Positions 31,577-38,955 of a DNA stretch of 64,000 nucleotides are shown piece after piece (positions within the stretch are counted from its first letter, which is position 1; the number at the start of each line of letters is the position of its first letter). Under the pieces are notes generated by a model. It was given only the letters and a program-made list of their open reading frames with translations. It had not been told where the DNA came from and did no database searches. This DNA is from Stenotrophomonas sp. SAU14A_NAIMI4_8. Its GTDB lineage: Bacteria > Pseudomonadota > Gammaproteobacteria > Xanthomonadales > Xanthomonadaceae. The position numbers were made by a program, and so were the translations under genes. The DNA lies in contig NZ_CP025999.1 of NCBI RefSeq assembly GCF_003086695.1, forward strand, positions 4,230,344 through 4,294,343. Reading direction: 5' to 3'.

Positions 31577-31843
31577 GTAGCGCCGGGCCATGCCCGGCGA
31601 CTTTTCCGCTGCGCTCGCCGGGCATGGCCCGGCGCTACCTGGCCGAATTGGCGGCTTTTCCGTTGCGCTCGCCGGGCATGGCCCGGCGCTACCGGTCCGA
31701 ATTGGCGGCTTTTCCGCTGCGCTCGCCCGGCATGGCCCGGCGCTACCGGTCCGGTGGCTGGTAGATCCACGCCATGCGTGGATGGGCTTTCCCGATAACC
31801 CCTGGGGTCAGAGCCCTTTCCTGCGGAAAGGGATCCGACCCCG
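31577..31843. repeat. Dense repeat cluster: tandem 54-bp units flanked by SMAG and GGGTCAGAG palindromes
   Basis: GTAGCGCCGGGCCATGCCCG palindrome at 31577-31599, then three units with a period of 54 bp starting at 31601, 31655 and 31709 (core GCTCGCCGGGCATGGCCCGG), then an ATCCACGCCATGCGTGGAT SMAG (31761-31783) and a GGGTCAGAG palindrome (31803-31843). The cluster separates two convergent genes. Confidence 0.9.
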
Positions 31844-31852
31844 GGTCTGGCG

Positions 31853-33649
31853 TTACCGGTACTTCGGCACGAACTGCTGCTGCACGGCTTCGGCCAGCTG
31901 GTCCGGCGGCAGCAGGCCCTGGTCGAGCAGGAAGTTGTTGAACGCCAGGCGGTCGAACTTCGCGCCCAGTGCCAGTTCGGTCTGCATGCGCAGTTCAAGG
32001 ATGCGGGTGTAACCGTAGAAGTAGCTGCCGGCCTGGCCGGGCATGCGCACCATGTAACGGTCCAGCTCCTGCGTGGCCATGGCCTTGGACAGACCCACCT
32101 GATCGATCAGCACGCGCTCACCGGTGGCACGGTCGGTCAGGCCCAGGTTGAGCATCGGGTCGAGCATCGCGCGCGCCGCGCGCAGCAGGCGGAACTGCAG
32201 GGCGATCATCTGCCCGTCCAGCGGCTCGTACGGCACCATCTCGGCCTCGGCATACAGCGCCCAGCCTTCCACGTTCACCGAATTGAACGCGAACATGGTG
32301 CGTGCCAGCGACACACCGCGCTCGACCATGGCGGTGAACTGCAGTTCGTGACCCGGGCGGCCTTCATGCGCGCTCAGGGTCCATGCCGCCGAGCCGAAGT
32401 TGAAATCGTCGTACTGCGCGCCCTCACCCGCGGCCGGGTTGCCCAGCGGCAGCACGAAGGTGCCCTGCTGCCCGGTGTTGTTCACCAGCGGCGCCGGCAG
32501 GAAGTGCGGGGCCGGGCTGGCCGCGCTTTCCGCCGCCGAACCCAGGCGCATCTGCATGGCGCGCTTGGGCACATCGACAATGGCGTGTTCGCGGATGAGC
32601 GGATCGATCGCATCGATCACCTTGCGGTAGTGGCCTTCCAACTGGTCATTGGCAATCTTGTTGGCCTTCAGTGCACGAATGACCGCCACCGGGTCGCTCG
32701 GGTCGGCCACCTTCAGGCCCTTTTCCTTGGCCACCAGCGGCGCGAGCTGCTGCATCGCCGAGCGGGTTTCCATGAATTCCAACTGGGCGCGCTGCATCAG
32801 CAGCTTCGGGTCGATATCAATGCCCACCTGCTTGAGCTGGTAGGCATACAGCGGCGCCGGCAGGCGCGCGTCAGTGCGGGCCTTGGGCAGCACTTCCTTG
32901 CGGGTCCATTCGGCGTAGTCCTTCATCTGCCCGGCCAGGGCCTGCATGGCTTCATCGGCCCCGGCAATCTGGTACTTCTTCAGCAGCGACTCGATGCCGG
33001 TGATGTAGGTCTGCACGTTGTCCAGCGACTGCTGCACTTCAATCGTGGTCGGCTGCAGCAGGCTGCTGTCCTTCAGGCGCTCTTCGTAGCGCTGGCGGGC
33101 CAGGGTGGTGAAGGCGGTGCTGCCCGGCTGCAGGCCGGCATAGGCCTTCAGGCGATCCAGCGCCTTGCCGCGGCGCTCGGCCGGCACCTGGTCGGACAGC
33201 AGCAGGTTCAGGCCACTGAACACCGTCTGCGGCGCATCGCGCCAGGGCAGCAGGTACTTGTCGTTCAGTTCGCTGCCTTCGATGTTCTGGTTGGCCGCGG
33301 CGATCATGATCTCCAGGTCCTGGCGGACGTTGGGGTCCTTCTCGCTGGCCAGCTTGGCCTTCAGTTCGTCGCGGGCCTTGGCCATGGCGGCGCGATAGCG
33401 CTGGCCGTTGTCCGGGCCCAGGTCGGCCACCTTGTCGTCATAGCCGGGCACGCCGAAGAAGCCGGTTTCCTCGGGCTGGAACGGCCCCTGCGCGTCCAGC
33501 AGGATCTGCGCCAGCGCGTTGCTGCGCGCCACCCAGGCCGGGCTGGCCGGGGTAGCCGCCTTGGCGGCGGGTGCGGCCAGGGCCGACGGTGCGGACAGCA
33601 ACGGGGCGGCACTCAGGGCCAGGACAACGGCCAACGCGATGGGCTTCAT
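31853..33649 (-). CDS. DUF885 family exported metallopeptidase-like protein
   Basis: 598 residues with a signal peptide ending near residue 25 (LSAPSALAAPA). The rest matches the DUF885 family of zinc-peptidase-like proteins: SAHEGRPGHELQF (HExxxGH-type metal motif, about residue 430) and NVEGWALYAEAEMVPYEP about 30 residues later, which supplies the third ligand glutamate in relatives. Likely periplasmic. Substrate unknown. The ATG at 33649 begins the signal peptide. Confidence 0.85.
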   Translation of the reverse strand: MKPIALAVVLALSAAPLLSAPSALAAPAAKAATPASPAWVARSNALAQILLDAQGPFQPEETGFFGVPGYDDKVADLGPDNGQRYRAAMAKARDELKAKLASEKDPNVRQDLEIMIAAANQNIEGSELNDKYLLPWRDAPQTVFSGLNLLLSDQVPAERRGKALDRLKAYAGLQPGSTAFTTLARQRYEERLKDSSLLQPTTIEVQQSLDNVQTYITGIESLLKKYQIAGADEAMQALAGQMKDYAEWTRKEVLPKARTDARLPAPLYAYQLKQVGIDIDPKLLMQRAQLEFMETRSAMQQLAPLVAKEKGLKVADPSDPVAVIRALKANKIANDQLEGHYRKVIDAIDPLIREHAIVDVPKRAMQMRLGSAAESAASPAPHFLPAPLVNNTGQQGTFVLPLGNPAAGEGAQYDDFNFGSAAWTLSAHEGRPGHELQFTAMVERGVSLARTMFAFNSVNVEGWALYAEAEMVPYEPLDGQMIALQFRLLRAARAMLDPMLNLGLTDRATGERVLIDQVGLSKAMATQELDRYMVRMPGQAGSYFYGYTRILELRMQTELALGAKFDRLAFNNFLLDQGLLPPDQLAEAVQQQFVPKYR

Positions 33650-33730
33650 GGGACACTCCAGCAAAGGGTTGCCCGCAACTTACGCGGTTGGGGCGATGGC
33701 GACAATCGGCTGGAGGTCACGGCCCGCTCT

Positions 33731-33789
33731 GGTAGACGCCCACCTTGGTGGGCGGCTCCAAGGGAACCAACCAAGTTTGGCCTCTACCA
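33731..33789. repeat. Diverged inverted REP pair
   Basis: GGTAGACGCCCACCTTGGTG and an opposed ACCAACCAAGTTTGGC with CTCTACCA. Mutated relative to the GTAGGTGCCAACC family, so an older insertion. Confidence 0.6.
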
Positions 33790-33805
33790 AGGCAAGGGCT
33801 ATCGA

Positions 33806-34174
33806 TCAGCTGCAGCGCTCGGCGGCCTTGGCAATGACGGCCGCGCTGGCATTCTTTTCCTTCAACCGTTGAAGCAACCCGTCGCACGCCAGACGGTCAC
33901 CAGGCTTTTCCTCGTAGATCAGAAGCTCGCCGGCCCGGTCCACGCCATCCAGATAGAGCACCCGGCAATCACCGGAACTGGTATGGATTTTCATGACGCG
34001 AATATCTGCGATCTGCTCGTCGGCGGTGGCCGAGCCCTCGCACATTCCCCCGTAGTAAGCCCTGCTCATGAGTGCGGAAATGGGCTTGGTCTGCAGCTCG
34101 CCCAGTCGATCACCACCGTTGCAGGCCGCCAGGGCTGACGCTGTGCCAAACATCATGAAAAGTCTGCGTATCAT
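33806..34174 (-). CDS. Small putative lipoprotein
   Basis: 122 residues. Short signal with ASALAACN at residues about 13-20 (lipobox-like LAAC). The mature part has four cysteines (MCEGSAT, DCRVLYLDGV, LACDGLLQ and a C-terminal ERCS) and a Lys/Glu-rich LLQRLKEKNASAAVIAKAAE end. No family recognised. First of a run of small same-strand genes downstream of the RHS gene; a periplasmic immunity role is a guess from position only. Confidence 0.5.
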   Translation of the reverse strand: MIRRLFMMFGTASALAACNGGDRLGELQTKPISALMSRAYYGGMCEGSATADEQIADIRVMKIHTSSGDCRVLYLDGVDRAGELLIYEEKPGDRLACDGLLQRLKEKNASAAVIAKAAERCS

Positions 34175-34208
34175 GAAGATCCCGGATACATGGCAGTGTT
34201 TCGGCCAC

Positions 34209-34568
34209 TCACGCGTTCGGCCTGCGCGCGTAGCTGTAGTTGGGATCCCGCACGGCACGGACGATCGGGCTTCGTGCGTGCCTGATCGCTCCGGGAAACC
34301 AACACAGCACCATTGCCACCAGCCAGATTGCGCCCAGCCATGCCCATGCGTTGAGGACATACGCCACGACCAGCGCCAATGACGCCAGCAGGGTGATGAC
34401 CTCGGCGTACAGCAGGTACAGCAGGTGCGTGCCCCGTGGAGGGTTCGAACACACGACGATGCCACAGTCCCGGCAGGATACCTGCGCCCGACTCTTCCAG
34501 GCAGTACGCATGGGGAAGCGTTGCCGGTGCGCGCCACAGAGTGGGCAGGTGAAGGTCACCAGGCGCAT
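34209..34568 (-). CDS. Zinc-ribbon membrane protein
   Basis: 119 residues: an N-terminal zinc ribbon (TCPLCGAH, then SCRDCGIVVC) followed by two membrane helices (about 47-65 and 70-90) and a basic tail ending YSYARRPNA. Function unknown. Upstream on the same strand a GTG-started frame of 31 codons (34568-34663) ends in a TGATG overlap with this start, so a small or broken upstream gene may exist. Confidence 0.55.
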   Translation of the reverse strand: MRLVTFTCPLCGAHRQRFPMRTAWKSRAQVSCRDCGIVVCSNPPRGTHLLYLLYAEVITLLASLALVVAYVLNAWAWLGAIWLVAMVLCWFPGAIRHARSPIVRAVRDPNYSYARRPNA

Positions 34569-34757
34569 CAGGGTGGATCCTCTCCTTGATTGGCATCGTA
34601 TGGCGGGGGCTTCGCCGAGCCTTGGCTCTTGGCCCTTTTCAGGCTCCGAGCTCGGTCGATCACCGCGCGCTGGAAGACCGGATCTTGGCAAATTCATCAA
34701 CGCTATCGACTAGCTATCCCGCCAGATTTCCTGGTACCGGGCCCACACCATGAACGG

Positions 34758-35177
34758 TCAAGCTGAATTTGCACTCGATCTCCGGCTCACAATCCAGAAC
34801 GACAGTCCACTTGCGATGCTTCCCCACACGGGAGTGGCAAAAAGGATGCTCATAAGACACATCGAAAGCAGCGTCTGCCATATCAAAGATGCATTGAGAG
34901 TGGCAAACCTTTCATGCTCAACGAGCAACACCGCCAGTTGGGCCAGAATCCCGGCCACGGCGCCAACCAAAAGCCCCTTCTTCGTACAACCCCATACGGT
35001 CTCTCCGTGATGAGGCCTCAACAGCAGCCCCAGGCAAATGAGCCACACCAAATACAGCTACGGAAAGACATTGCCAGTATCGAGCTGATACATGTCCCAT
35101 ATGAATTCCGGGACAGTCAAACACATGAGAACCGTGGACGTAACAGAAGACAAGACGTAGCTGACAGCCCCCCTCAT
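34758..35177 (-). pseudogene. Membrane protein gene interrupted by one in-frame amber codon
   Basis: One continuous frame of 140 codons from ATG 35177 to 34758 encodes a protein with about four membrane segments, but codon 40 is TAG (35060-35058). The start is well supported: AGAGGTGA lies just upstream of the ATG. Downstream of the TAG the frame continues with VWLICLGLLLR, KGLLVGAVAGILAQLAVLLVEHE and TLLSMCLMSILFATPVWG. Either a fresh pseudogene, a sequencing error, or two products (the second would start at TTG 35051). No family recognised. Confidence 0.6.
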
Positions 35178-35953
35178 GACTTCACCTCTTGGGAGCGAAC
35201 AACGACCTTCTTCAGGATCACCTGTTTCTTCCTGACTTCAGAATCCATACCAGAGGCCCACCCAGAATGTAGAAGACGGCCTTCAGCACTTGGGCCATCT
35301 TTTGGCGCCTGCTCAATGCGACGCTCGCAGAATACTTCTCCCGGATAGCACGCCTCTTGCGGGCGAGGTCCGCCTTGGCATCGACTCGCATAGCCAGGGT
35401 TGTTCTCCTGGATTTCCTTGCCATCAACCTCCTCCATTTTTTTGGCAACGGCCACGCCCATGATTCTTCCAGAATAGATCATCTGCAGCACACCCCCACT
35501 CAAGACGGGTGGCATGAATTCTGCTTGGCGGGCCGTTGCAGATTGGAGGTCTATCGCATCGATGCCGGAAAGCTGATGGCATAGCCCGGCGACTGCGAAC
35601 AGGTCTGCCGCTTGCTCGCCAGCATCCGGGACGTTGCCAAGCATTGGTCGCGCCACGCGCCCAACCACAATACCGTCTGGCATGAACGGACCAAGATCGC
35701 GATGAACGGGCACCAACCTCTGCTGGCGCGGCATGGGGATGTCGCATCTGCCCTGCCCCTGGCGCCCCAGGCACCTCTGCAATTGCAAACGCGTCTGAGC
35801 CACCAATACTGCCAATAGCCTTGCATACCAAGGCCTCAGCCGCACGGCGAAATTTGCAACGATTCTGAAAATGTTGAATGCAGTGACGGCATCGGCCCTA
35901 CTGCCTTGGCATCGCGTACGACCGGGCGTATTCCTTTCGATGCCACCGTGCAT
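35174..35953 (-). other. Unresolved minus-strand coding-like region
   Basis: Open for 259 codons; the middle part (about 35450-35770) reads like protein (PDGIVVGRVARPMLGNVP, VLQMIYSGRIMGVAVAKK) but its C-terminal third overlaps the better-supported small gene at 35218-35424 in another frame, and an overlapping frame further upstream (around 35640-35830) also looks coding. A frameshifted remnant is the simplest reading. No family recognised. Confidence 0.25.
35218..35424 (-). CDS. Small basic protein with one C-terminal hydrophobic segment
   Basis: 68 residues: a strongly basic, helical N-terminal part (ARKRRAIREKYSASVALSRR) and a C-terminal membrane-like segment (VLKAVFYILGGPLVWILK). The ATG has an excellent ribosome site (GGAGGAGG). 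No family recognised. It precedes the amber-interrupted membrane protein gene by about 40 bp. Confidence 0.5.
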   Translation of the reverse strand: MARKSRRTTLAMRVDAKADLARKRRAIREKYSASVALSRRQKMAQVLKAVFYILGGPLVWILKSGRNR

Positions 35954-36143
35954 CGGTGGCCGGGATTCGAAACCCCGCTAGTTCGTAGAAGTAAACGCTT
36001 GCCAGCCGGCATCACCCTGTGTGGTGCCGGCTGGCAATCCGTCGGCCGGCTATGGCGGGCGGTGCGTGGAGGCCTTGTGCCTGCCGGTTTCGCGAACGCC
36101 GGGTTTCGAACCACGCATCGTCCGCCACCTTTATCGGTGGCGG
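35943..36143 (+). promoter_or_regulatory. Highly structured leader before the 36171 gene
   Basis: Within 230 bp of the start there are four hairpins: CCACCG/CGGTGG (35943-35959), GGG-TTCGAAA-CCC (about 35961-35977), a perfect 13-bp stem TTGCCAGCCGGCA / TGCCGGCTGGCAA (35999-36011 with 36025-36037), and CCGCCACC/GGTGGCGG (36122-36143). The motif GGGATTCGAAACC recurs as GGGTTTCGAACC near 36100, so the leader contains a partial duplication. The upstream side of the leader is minus-strand coding-like sequence. Likely a regulatory RNA leader or mobile-element end (inference). Confidence 0.5.
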
Positions 36144-36170
36144 CTTCTGCCTGCACGCAAGGAGCCCGCC

Positions 36171-36536
36171 ATGACCGCACCCTATTCCCCTGCCCCGCAT
36201 TCCATTCAGGAACCGCCGGCAGACGATCCCGCGCCAGACCCCAACACCCTCACCCAGTTGCTACGCAGCATCGGCGCCGGTGCCGCCGCCGACGGCCAGC
36301 CCTGGCCGGAACGCCACCCGCTACGCAGCCGACAGATTGCACTGGCCGATGCCGATTGCGCACTGGCTGGCCAGCGCGTGGTGCAGGAACTGCTGCTGGC
36401 CGCCGAGCGCGCCCGCCAGAATGGAGACCCTGACCAGGACGTGGGCGACCGCGTGATGGAAGGCTTGGCGATGGCCTGCCTCGCGCTCAATGTCTTCATC
36501 CAGGAACGCGTGCGGCCGCTCGGCGCGGGGGCGTGA
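36171..36536 (+). CDS. Small acidic-to-neutral helical protein of unknown function
   Basis: 121 residues: a Pro-rich N-terminus (SIQEPPADDPAPDP), then helices (ALADADCALAGQRVVQELLL, AERARQNGD, DRVMEGLAMACLALNVFIQE). It resembles in shape the DUF3077/DUF6124-type small proteins of Pseudomonas, whose genes also carry structured leaders, but this is a weak comparison. GGAG lies 7 bases before the ATG. The next gene begins immediately after its stop. Confidence 0.6.
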   Translation: MTAPYSPAPHSIQEPPADDPAPDPNTLTQLLRSIGAGAAADGQPWPERHPLRSRQIALADADCALAGQRVVQELLLAAERARQNGDPDQDVGDRVMEGLAMACLALNVFIQERVRPLGAGA

Positions 36537-37073
36537 GTGAGGTCGTTCCTGGCATCTGGCCTGATGGTCATCGGTGCGCTGGCCACTGTTGCCTTGTTGC
36601 CCTGGCCGCAAAGCGCAGCCCAAGAGACGTGGGTCTATCCGAAGATGGGATTCGCGGAGTTCGAGAAGCTCTATGGCAGTGCGCACGAATTTGTTTCCGA
36701 GCGCCGAGCAACGGGCTTCACGATCTACCCGGCGGATGCCGTTGCGCCCTCTTTCCAGGTGCGCTGCAAAGGCTTTCCCGTGCTGAGGGTGGAGCGCACA
36801 AAAGCGACGGTCGTGCTTCGACTGCCGGCGGACGCCCTGCAGCGTGCGCCGGAATCTGAGGCGCTGCATCTGGATCTGCAGCAGTTAATGGCGCTCAATC
36901 AGCTTGAGGGTGTCAGCATTCCCGATGGTCGGGCCCGACCGTGGTGGCGGGCTGGGCCTGCGGTGCCGAAGGATGAGCGGTGTGCGTTGCCATCTGGCGG
37001 CCGGCTGATGGACGGGTACCGTGCCGTGCGTTCGATGTTGAGCGCATTGGTTGAGCGGGATCGGTTTTGGTGA
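36537..37073 (+). CDS. Membrane-anchored or exported protein of unknown function
   Basis: 178 residues starting with GTG directly after the previous stop codon (TGAGTG), so probably translated by re-initiation. The N-terminal 22 residues form a signal or anchor (FLASGLMVIGALATVALLPW). The rest has mixed alpha/beta character, WVYPKMGFAEFEKLYGSAHEF and two cysteines (VRCKGFP, ERCALPSG). No family recognised. It forms a two-gene plus-strand cassette with 36171 inside a minus-strand gene array. Confidence 0.6.
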   Translation: MRSFLASGLMVIGALATVALLPWPQSAAQETWVYPKMGFAEFEKLYGSAHEFVSERRATGFTIYPADAVAPSFQVRCKGFPVLRVERTKATVVLRLPADALQRAPESEALHLDLQQLMALNQLEGVSIPDGRARPWWRAGPAVPKDERCALPSGGRLMDGYRAVRSMLSALVERDRFW

Positions 37074-37115
37074 TGAGGTATCGGGGTTCAGTTGAACAAG
37101 CTCGACTCATTCTGC

Positions 37116-37571
37116 CTAACGGTTACCAGCACAACGTAGAGCCGCCATGCGGGCCGCTTGCTCAAGTTCAGAATCCACGCCCGTCGCCCCCTTCAACGCG
37201 GCACTCTTGAGCCATGCGTATGCCTCGCTTGATGACGCACAGTCCTGCTTGTCCCTCAACATGAAGAACACGTTGTACTGTGCAATCGGGTGCCCCAGCG
37301 CTGCGGCATAGACAAGCCACATGCGGGAGCTACCAGCCGTGCCTTTGCCCTCAAAATGGCGTGAGATTCGAAACGCTGCCTCAGCGTCGCCCGCATCTGC
37401 GCGACCAGTGAACGCAAGCAGTTGCTCATCATCAAGCACAGCGCCACTATCCGTAGCGATCGCGCCATCAAGATCAACTACCGGCCTTTCCGGCTGAGGG
37501 GGCACCTGCGCATCGACAAACCCTGCACCCACCAGACATAGGAGAAGACCAGTCTTCTTGAACATCGTCAT
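37116..37571 (-). CDS. Exported Sel1-like repeat protein
   Basis: 151 residues. Signal peptide (KKTGLLLCLVGAGFVDAQ) followed by Sel1/TPR-like helices: AGDAEAAFRISRHFEGKGTA, WLVYAAALGHPIAQYNVFFM and EAYAWLKSAALKGATGVD, with cysteines in QDCASS and LRCAGNR. The ATG at 37571 has GGGTGGGG upstream and overlaps the TGA of the toxin-like fragment (ATGA). Sel1-like proteins are common as immunity or adaptor genes beside secreted toxins; a role as immunity protein here is an inference. Confidence 0.6.
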   Translation of the reverse strand: MTMFKKTGLLLCLVGAGFVDAQVPPQPERPVVDLDGAIATDSGAVLDDEQLLAFTGRADAGDAEAAFRISRHFEGKGTAGSSRMWLVYAAALGHPIAQYNVFFMLRDKQDCASSSEAYAWLKSAALKGATGVDSELEQAARMAALRCAGNR

Positions 37572-37768
37572 TTGGCCCCACCCTGTTTCATGAAATTCAC
37601 CCACTCTCCAGCATTGCTCTTATCTTTTTTCGGGTGTTTCTTCCGCAGCTTCCTTGATCCGGACACAATGGATCGTTCTTTGCCCAGGTGTGCTCGGTAG
37701 GCGCTTAGATGGTCATACCCAGCGCTTTGAATAGCTGCTGGGCGGGGATCGGCCCACCATCGATCGAC
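37568..37768 (-). pseudogene. Start-less toxin-like C-terminal fragment
   Basis: A 66-codon frame directly after the Imm32-like stop has no ATG and no plausible early start codon, yet reads as a compact basic C-terminal domain: GYDHLSAYRAHLGKE, SRKLRKKHPKKDKSNAGEW and VNFMKQGGAK. Another frame just upstream (PIPAQQLFKALG) also looks coding, hinting at a frameshift. It ends in a four-base overlap with the Sel1-like gene. Best explained as the remnant of a polymorphic-toxin tip left in an RHS array; no named toxin family is claimed. Confidence 0.45.
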
Positions 37769-37996
37769 TTACCCGTTCGACCTGAAGACGATCAATTCAC
37801 ATTCTCCCTCGGCATCTGTCCTTCTCTCCCAATCAGAAAAGTGACGATGCTCCCACGCATCGCTATTTTCCATCTCCTGAGCACACTCAGCCAGGAAAGC
37901 GGCAAGGAGGCGCGCTTCCGCGGGTCCAACTTGTAGAACCACCTCCTCCAACCGACCAGGGTCATCGAGGAGCTGTTTTTTCCCATATATCTTCAT
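37769..37996 (-). CDS. Imm32-like immunity protein
   Basis: 75 residues. The layout MKIYG at the start, LRLEEVV-type strand, LLAAFLAECAQEMENSDAW helix, then HRHFSDWE and a final ELIVFRSN strand resembles immunity family Imm32 of polymorphic-toxin systems. The match is by remembered pattern, not a search. It is an orphan: the next same-strand frame downstream is only a toxin-like fragment. Base composition is lower in GC than the core genes. Confidence 0.5.
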   Translation of the reverse strand: MKIYGKKQLLDDPGRLEEVVLQVGPAEARLLAAFLAECAQEMENSDAWEHRHFSDWERRTDAEGECELIVFRSNG

Positions 37997-38049
37997 CTAT
38001 CTCACGCCCCTTCTTGTCCTCCCACTATGACTTCCCCGCCGAGCAACGC

Positions 38050-38334
38050 CTACGATGCGCTTTTCTGCCGGAGACGGACCAGGCCAATAGATCCAACCTT
38101 CAACGTGACAAAAAACCAAACGAGAGAGACGACCACGAAAACTAGACCCGAGTAACCATACTTTCTGCCATCACCATAAACATCAGCAAGAACAAATGTA
38201 AGTATTATCAAATTCACAGCAATTCCTAGGCAACCAACCAATCTCAGCACCCAGAAAAACATGATGTAGTAGGCCCGGAGAAATCGTCTGTATGCACTCA
38301 TATCAAGGACACCCGCATCCTTAGGCCAGACCAT
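38050..38334 (-). CDS. Small two-helix membrane protein
   Basis: 94 residues with two membrane segments (about 24-46 and 58-78) and a basic end (LVRLRQKSAS). The ATG at 38334 is preceded by GGGAGGG, which decides the start over earlier candidates at 38364 or 38388. AT-rich codon use (AAA, AGA, TTT) sets it apart from core genes. No family recognised; candidate immunity protein by position. Confidence 0.55.
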   Translation of the reverse strand: MVWPKDAGVLDMSAYRRFLRAYYIMFFWVLRLVGCLGIAVNLIILTFVLADVYGDGRKYGYSGLVFVVVSLVWFFVTLKVGSIGLVRLRQKSAS

Positions 38335-38462
38335 AGTTTGCCCTCCCACTCCGCGCCGAACGCTCATGACTGCTGGCGCGGCGCGCACTAAAAATTCACG
38401 TCACTCAGAACACAAGCGACATGAGAATCACATGATGCCAGTCTCACTCGCGAGCAGGTCTA

Positions 38463-38948
38463 CTATCGATCATTGCGACATAGCTCCCCGGTAAGCTTTT
38501 CATCGTGAATCTTGTTCCACTGATAAACCTTACGGCCAGCGACGCCCAACAAAGATATCTCATCAGATCCAAAATTCGGCTCATCGTGATACTTTAAGGA
38601 AGACGAGCATCTGTAGTATAAAGACGCGCTCTTCGGCAAAACAACACCGAAGCCAATTGAACTTCGAATAGACTTATCCTGACGTGCGGATGCAGCCAGC
38701 AACCTGCGTTCCTGAATGTAATCAGCGGAGCGCTTCGTGTCGTATGAAGCAAAGTAGTGCCCAGACTCTGCATCCGACCTGAAACTTATGGACACTGCAT
38801 CTTCAGGAATCGACAACGCACTTGCTATAGATAGGTCTCCTTCGCTATTTACATGCGAGAGAGATTCGTAGCGCCTCTCCTTGTATCCGCAGCCAAGAAG
38901 GCAGACCACAAGACCAGAAATAGTGACCCTCATTAGATTCTTATACAT
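38463..38948 (-). CDS. Putative lipoprotein directly downstream of the RHS gene
   Basis: 161 residues with a lipoprotein signal (VVCLLGCG, Cys about residue 20). The mature part has no recognised domain: ALSIPEDAVSISFRSDAESG, ASYDTKRSADYIQERRLLAA, SASLYYRCSSSLKYHD. It starts 7 bp after the RHS stop on the same strand, the usual place for a cognate immunity gene; an outer-membrane or periplasmic lipoprotein would fit protection against an exported RHS tip. Low GC. Immunity is inferred from position only. Confidence 0.65.
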   Translation of the reverse strand: MYKNLMRVTISGLVVCLLGCGYKERRYESLSHVNSEGDLSIASALSIPEDAVSISFRSDAESGHYFASYDTKRSADYIQERRLLAASARQDKSIRSSIGFGVVLPKSASLYYRCSSSLKYHDEPNFGSDEISLLGVAGRKVYQWNKIHDEKLTGELCRNDR

Positions 38949-38955
38949 ATTCACA

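Noticed and set aside
35961..35977. tRNA T-arm (GGGATTCGAAACCCC) and possible attachment site
   Set aside because: No acceptor, D or anticodon arms fit around it, no CCA end, and no integrase gene nearby.
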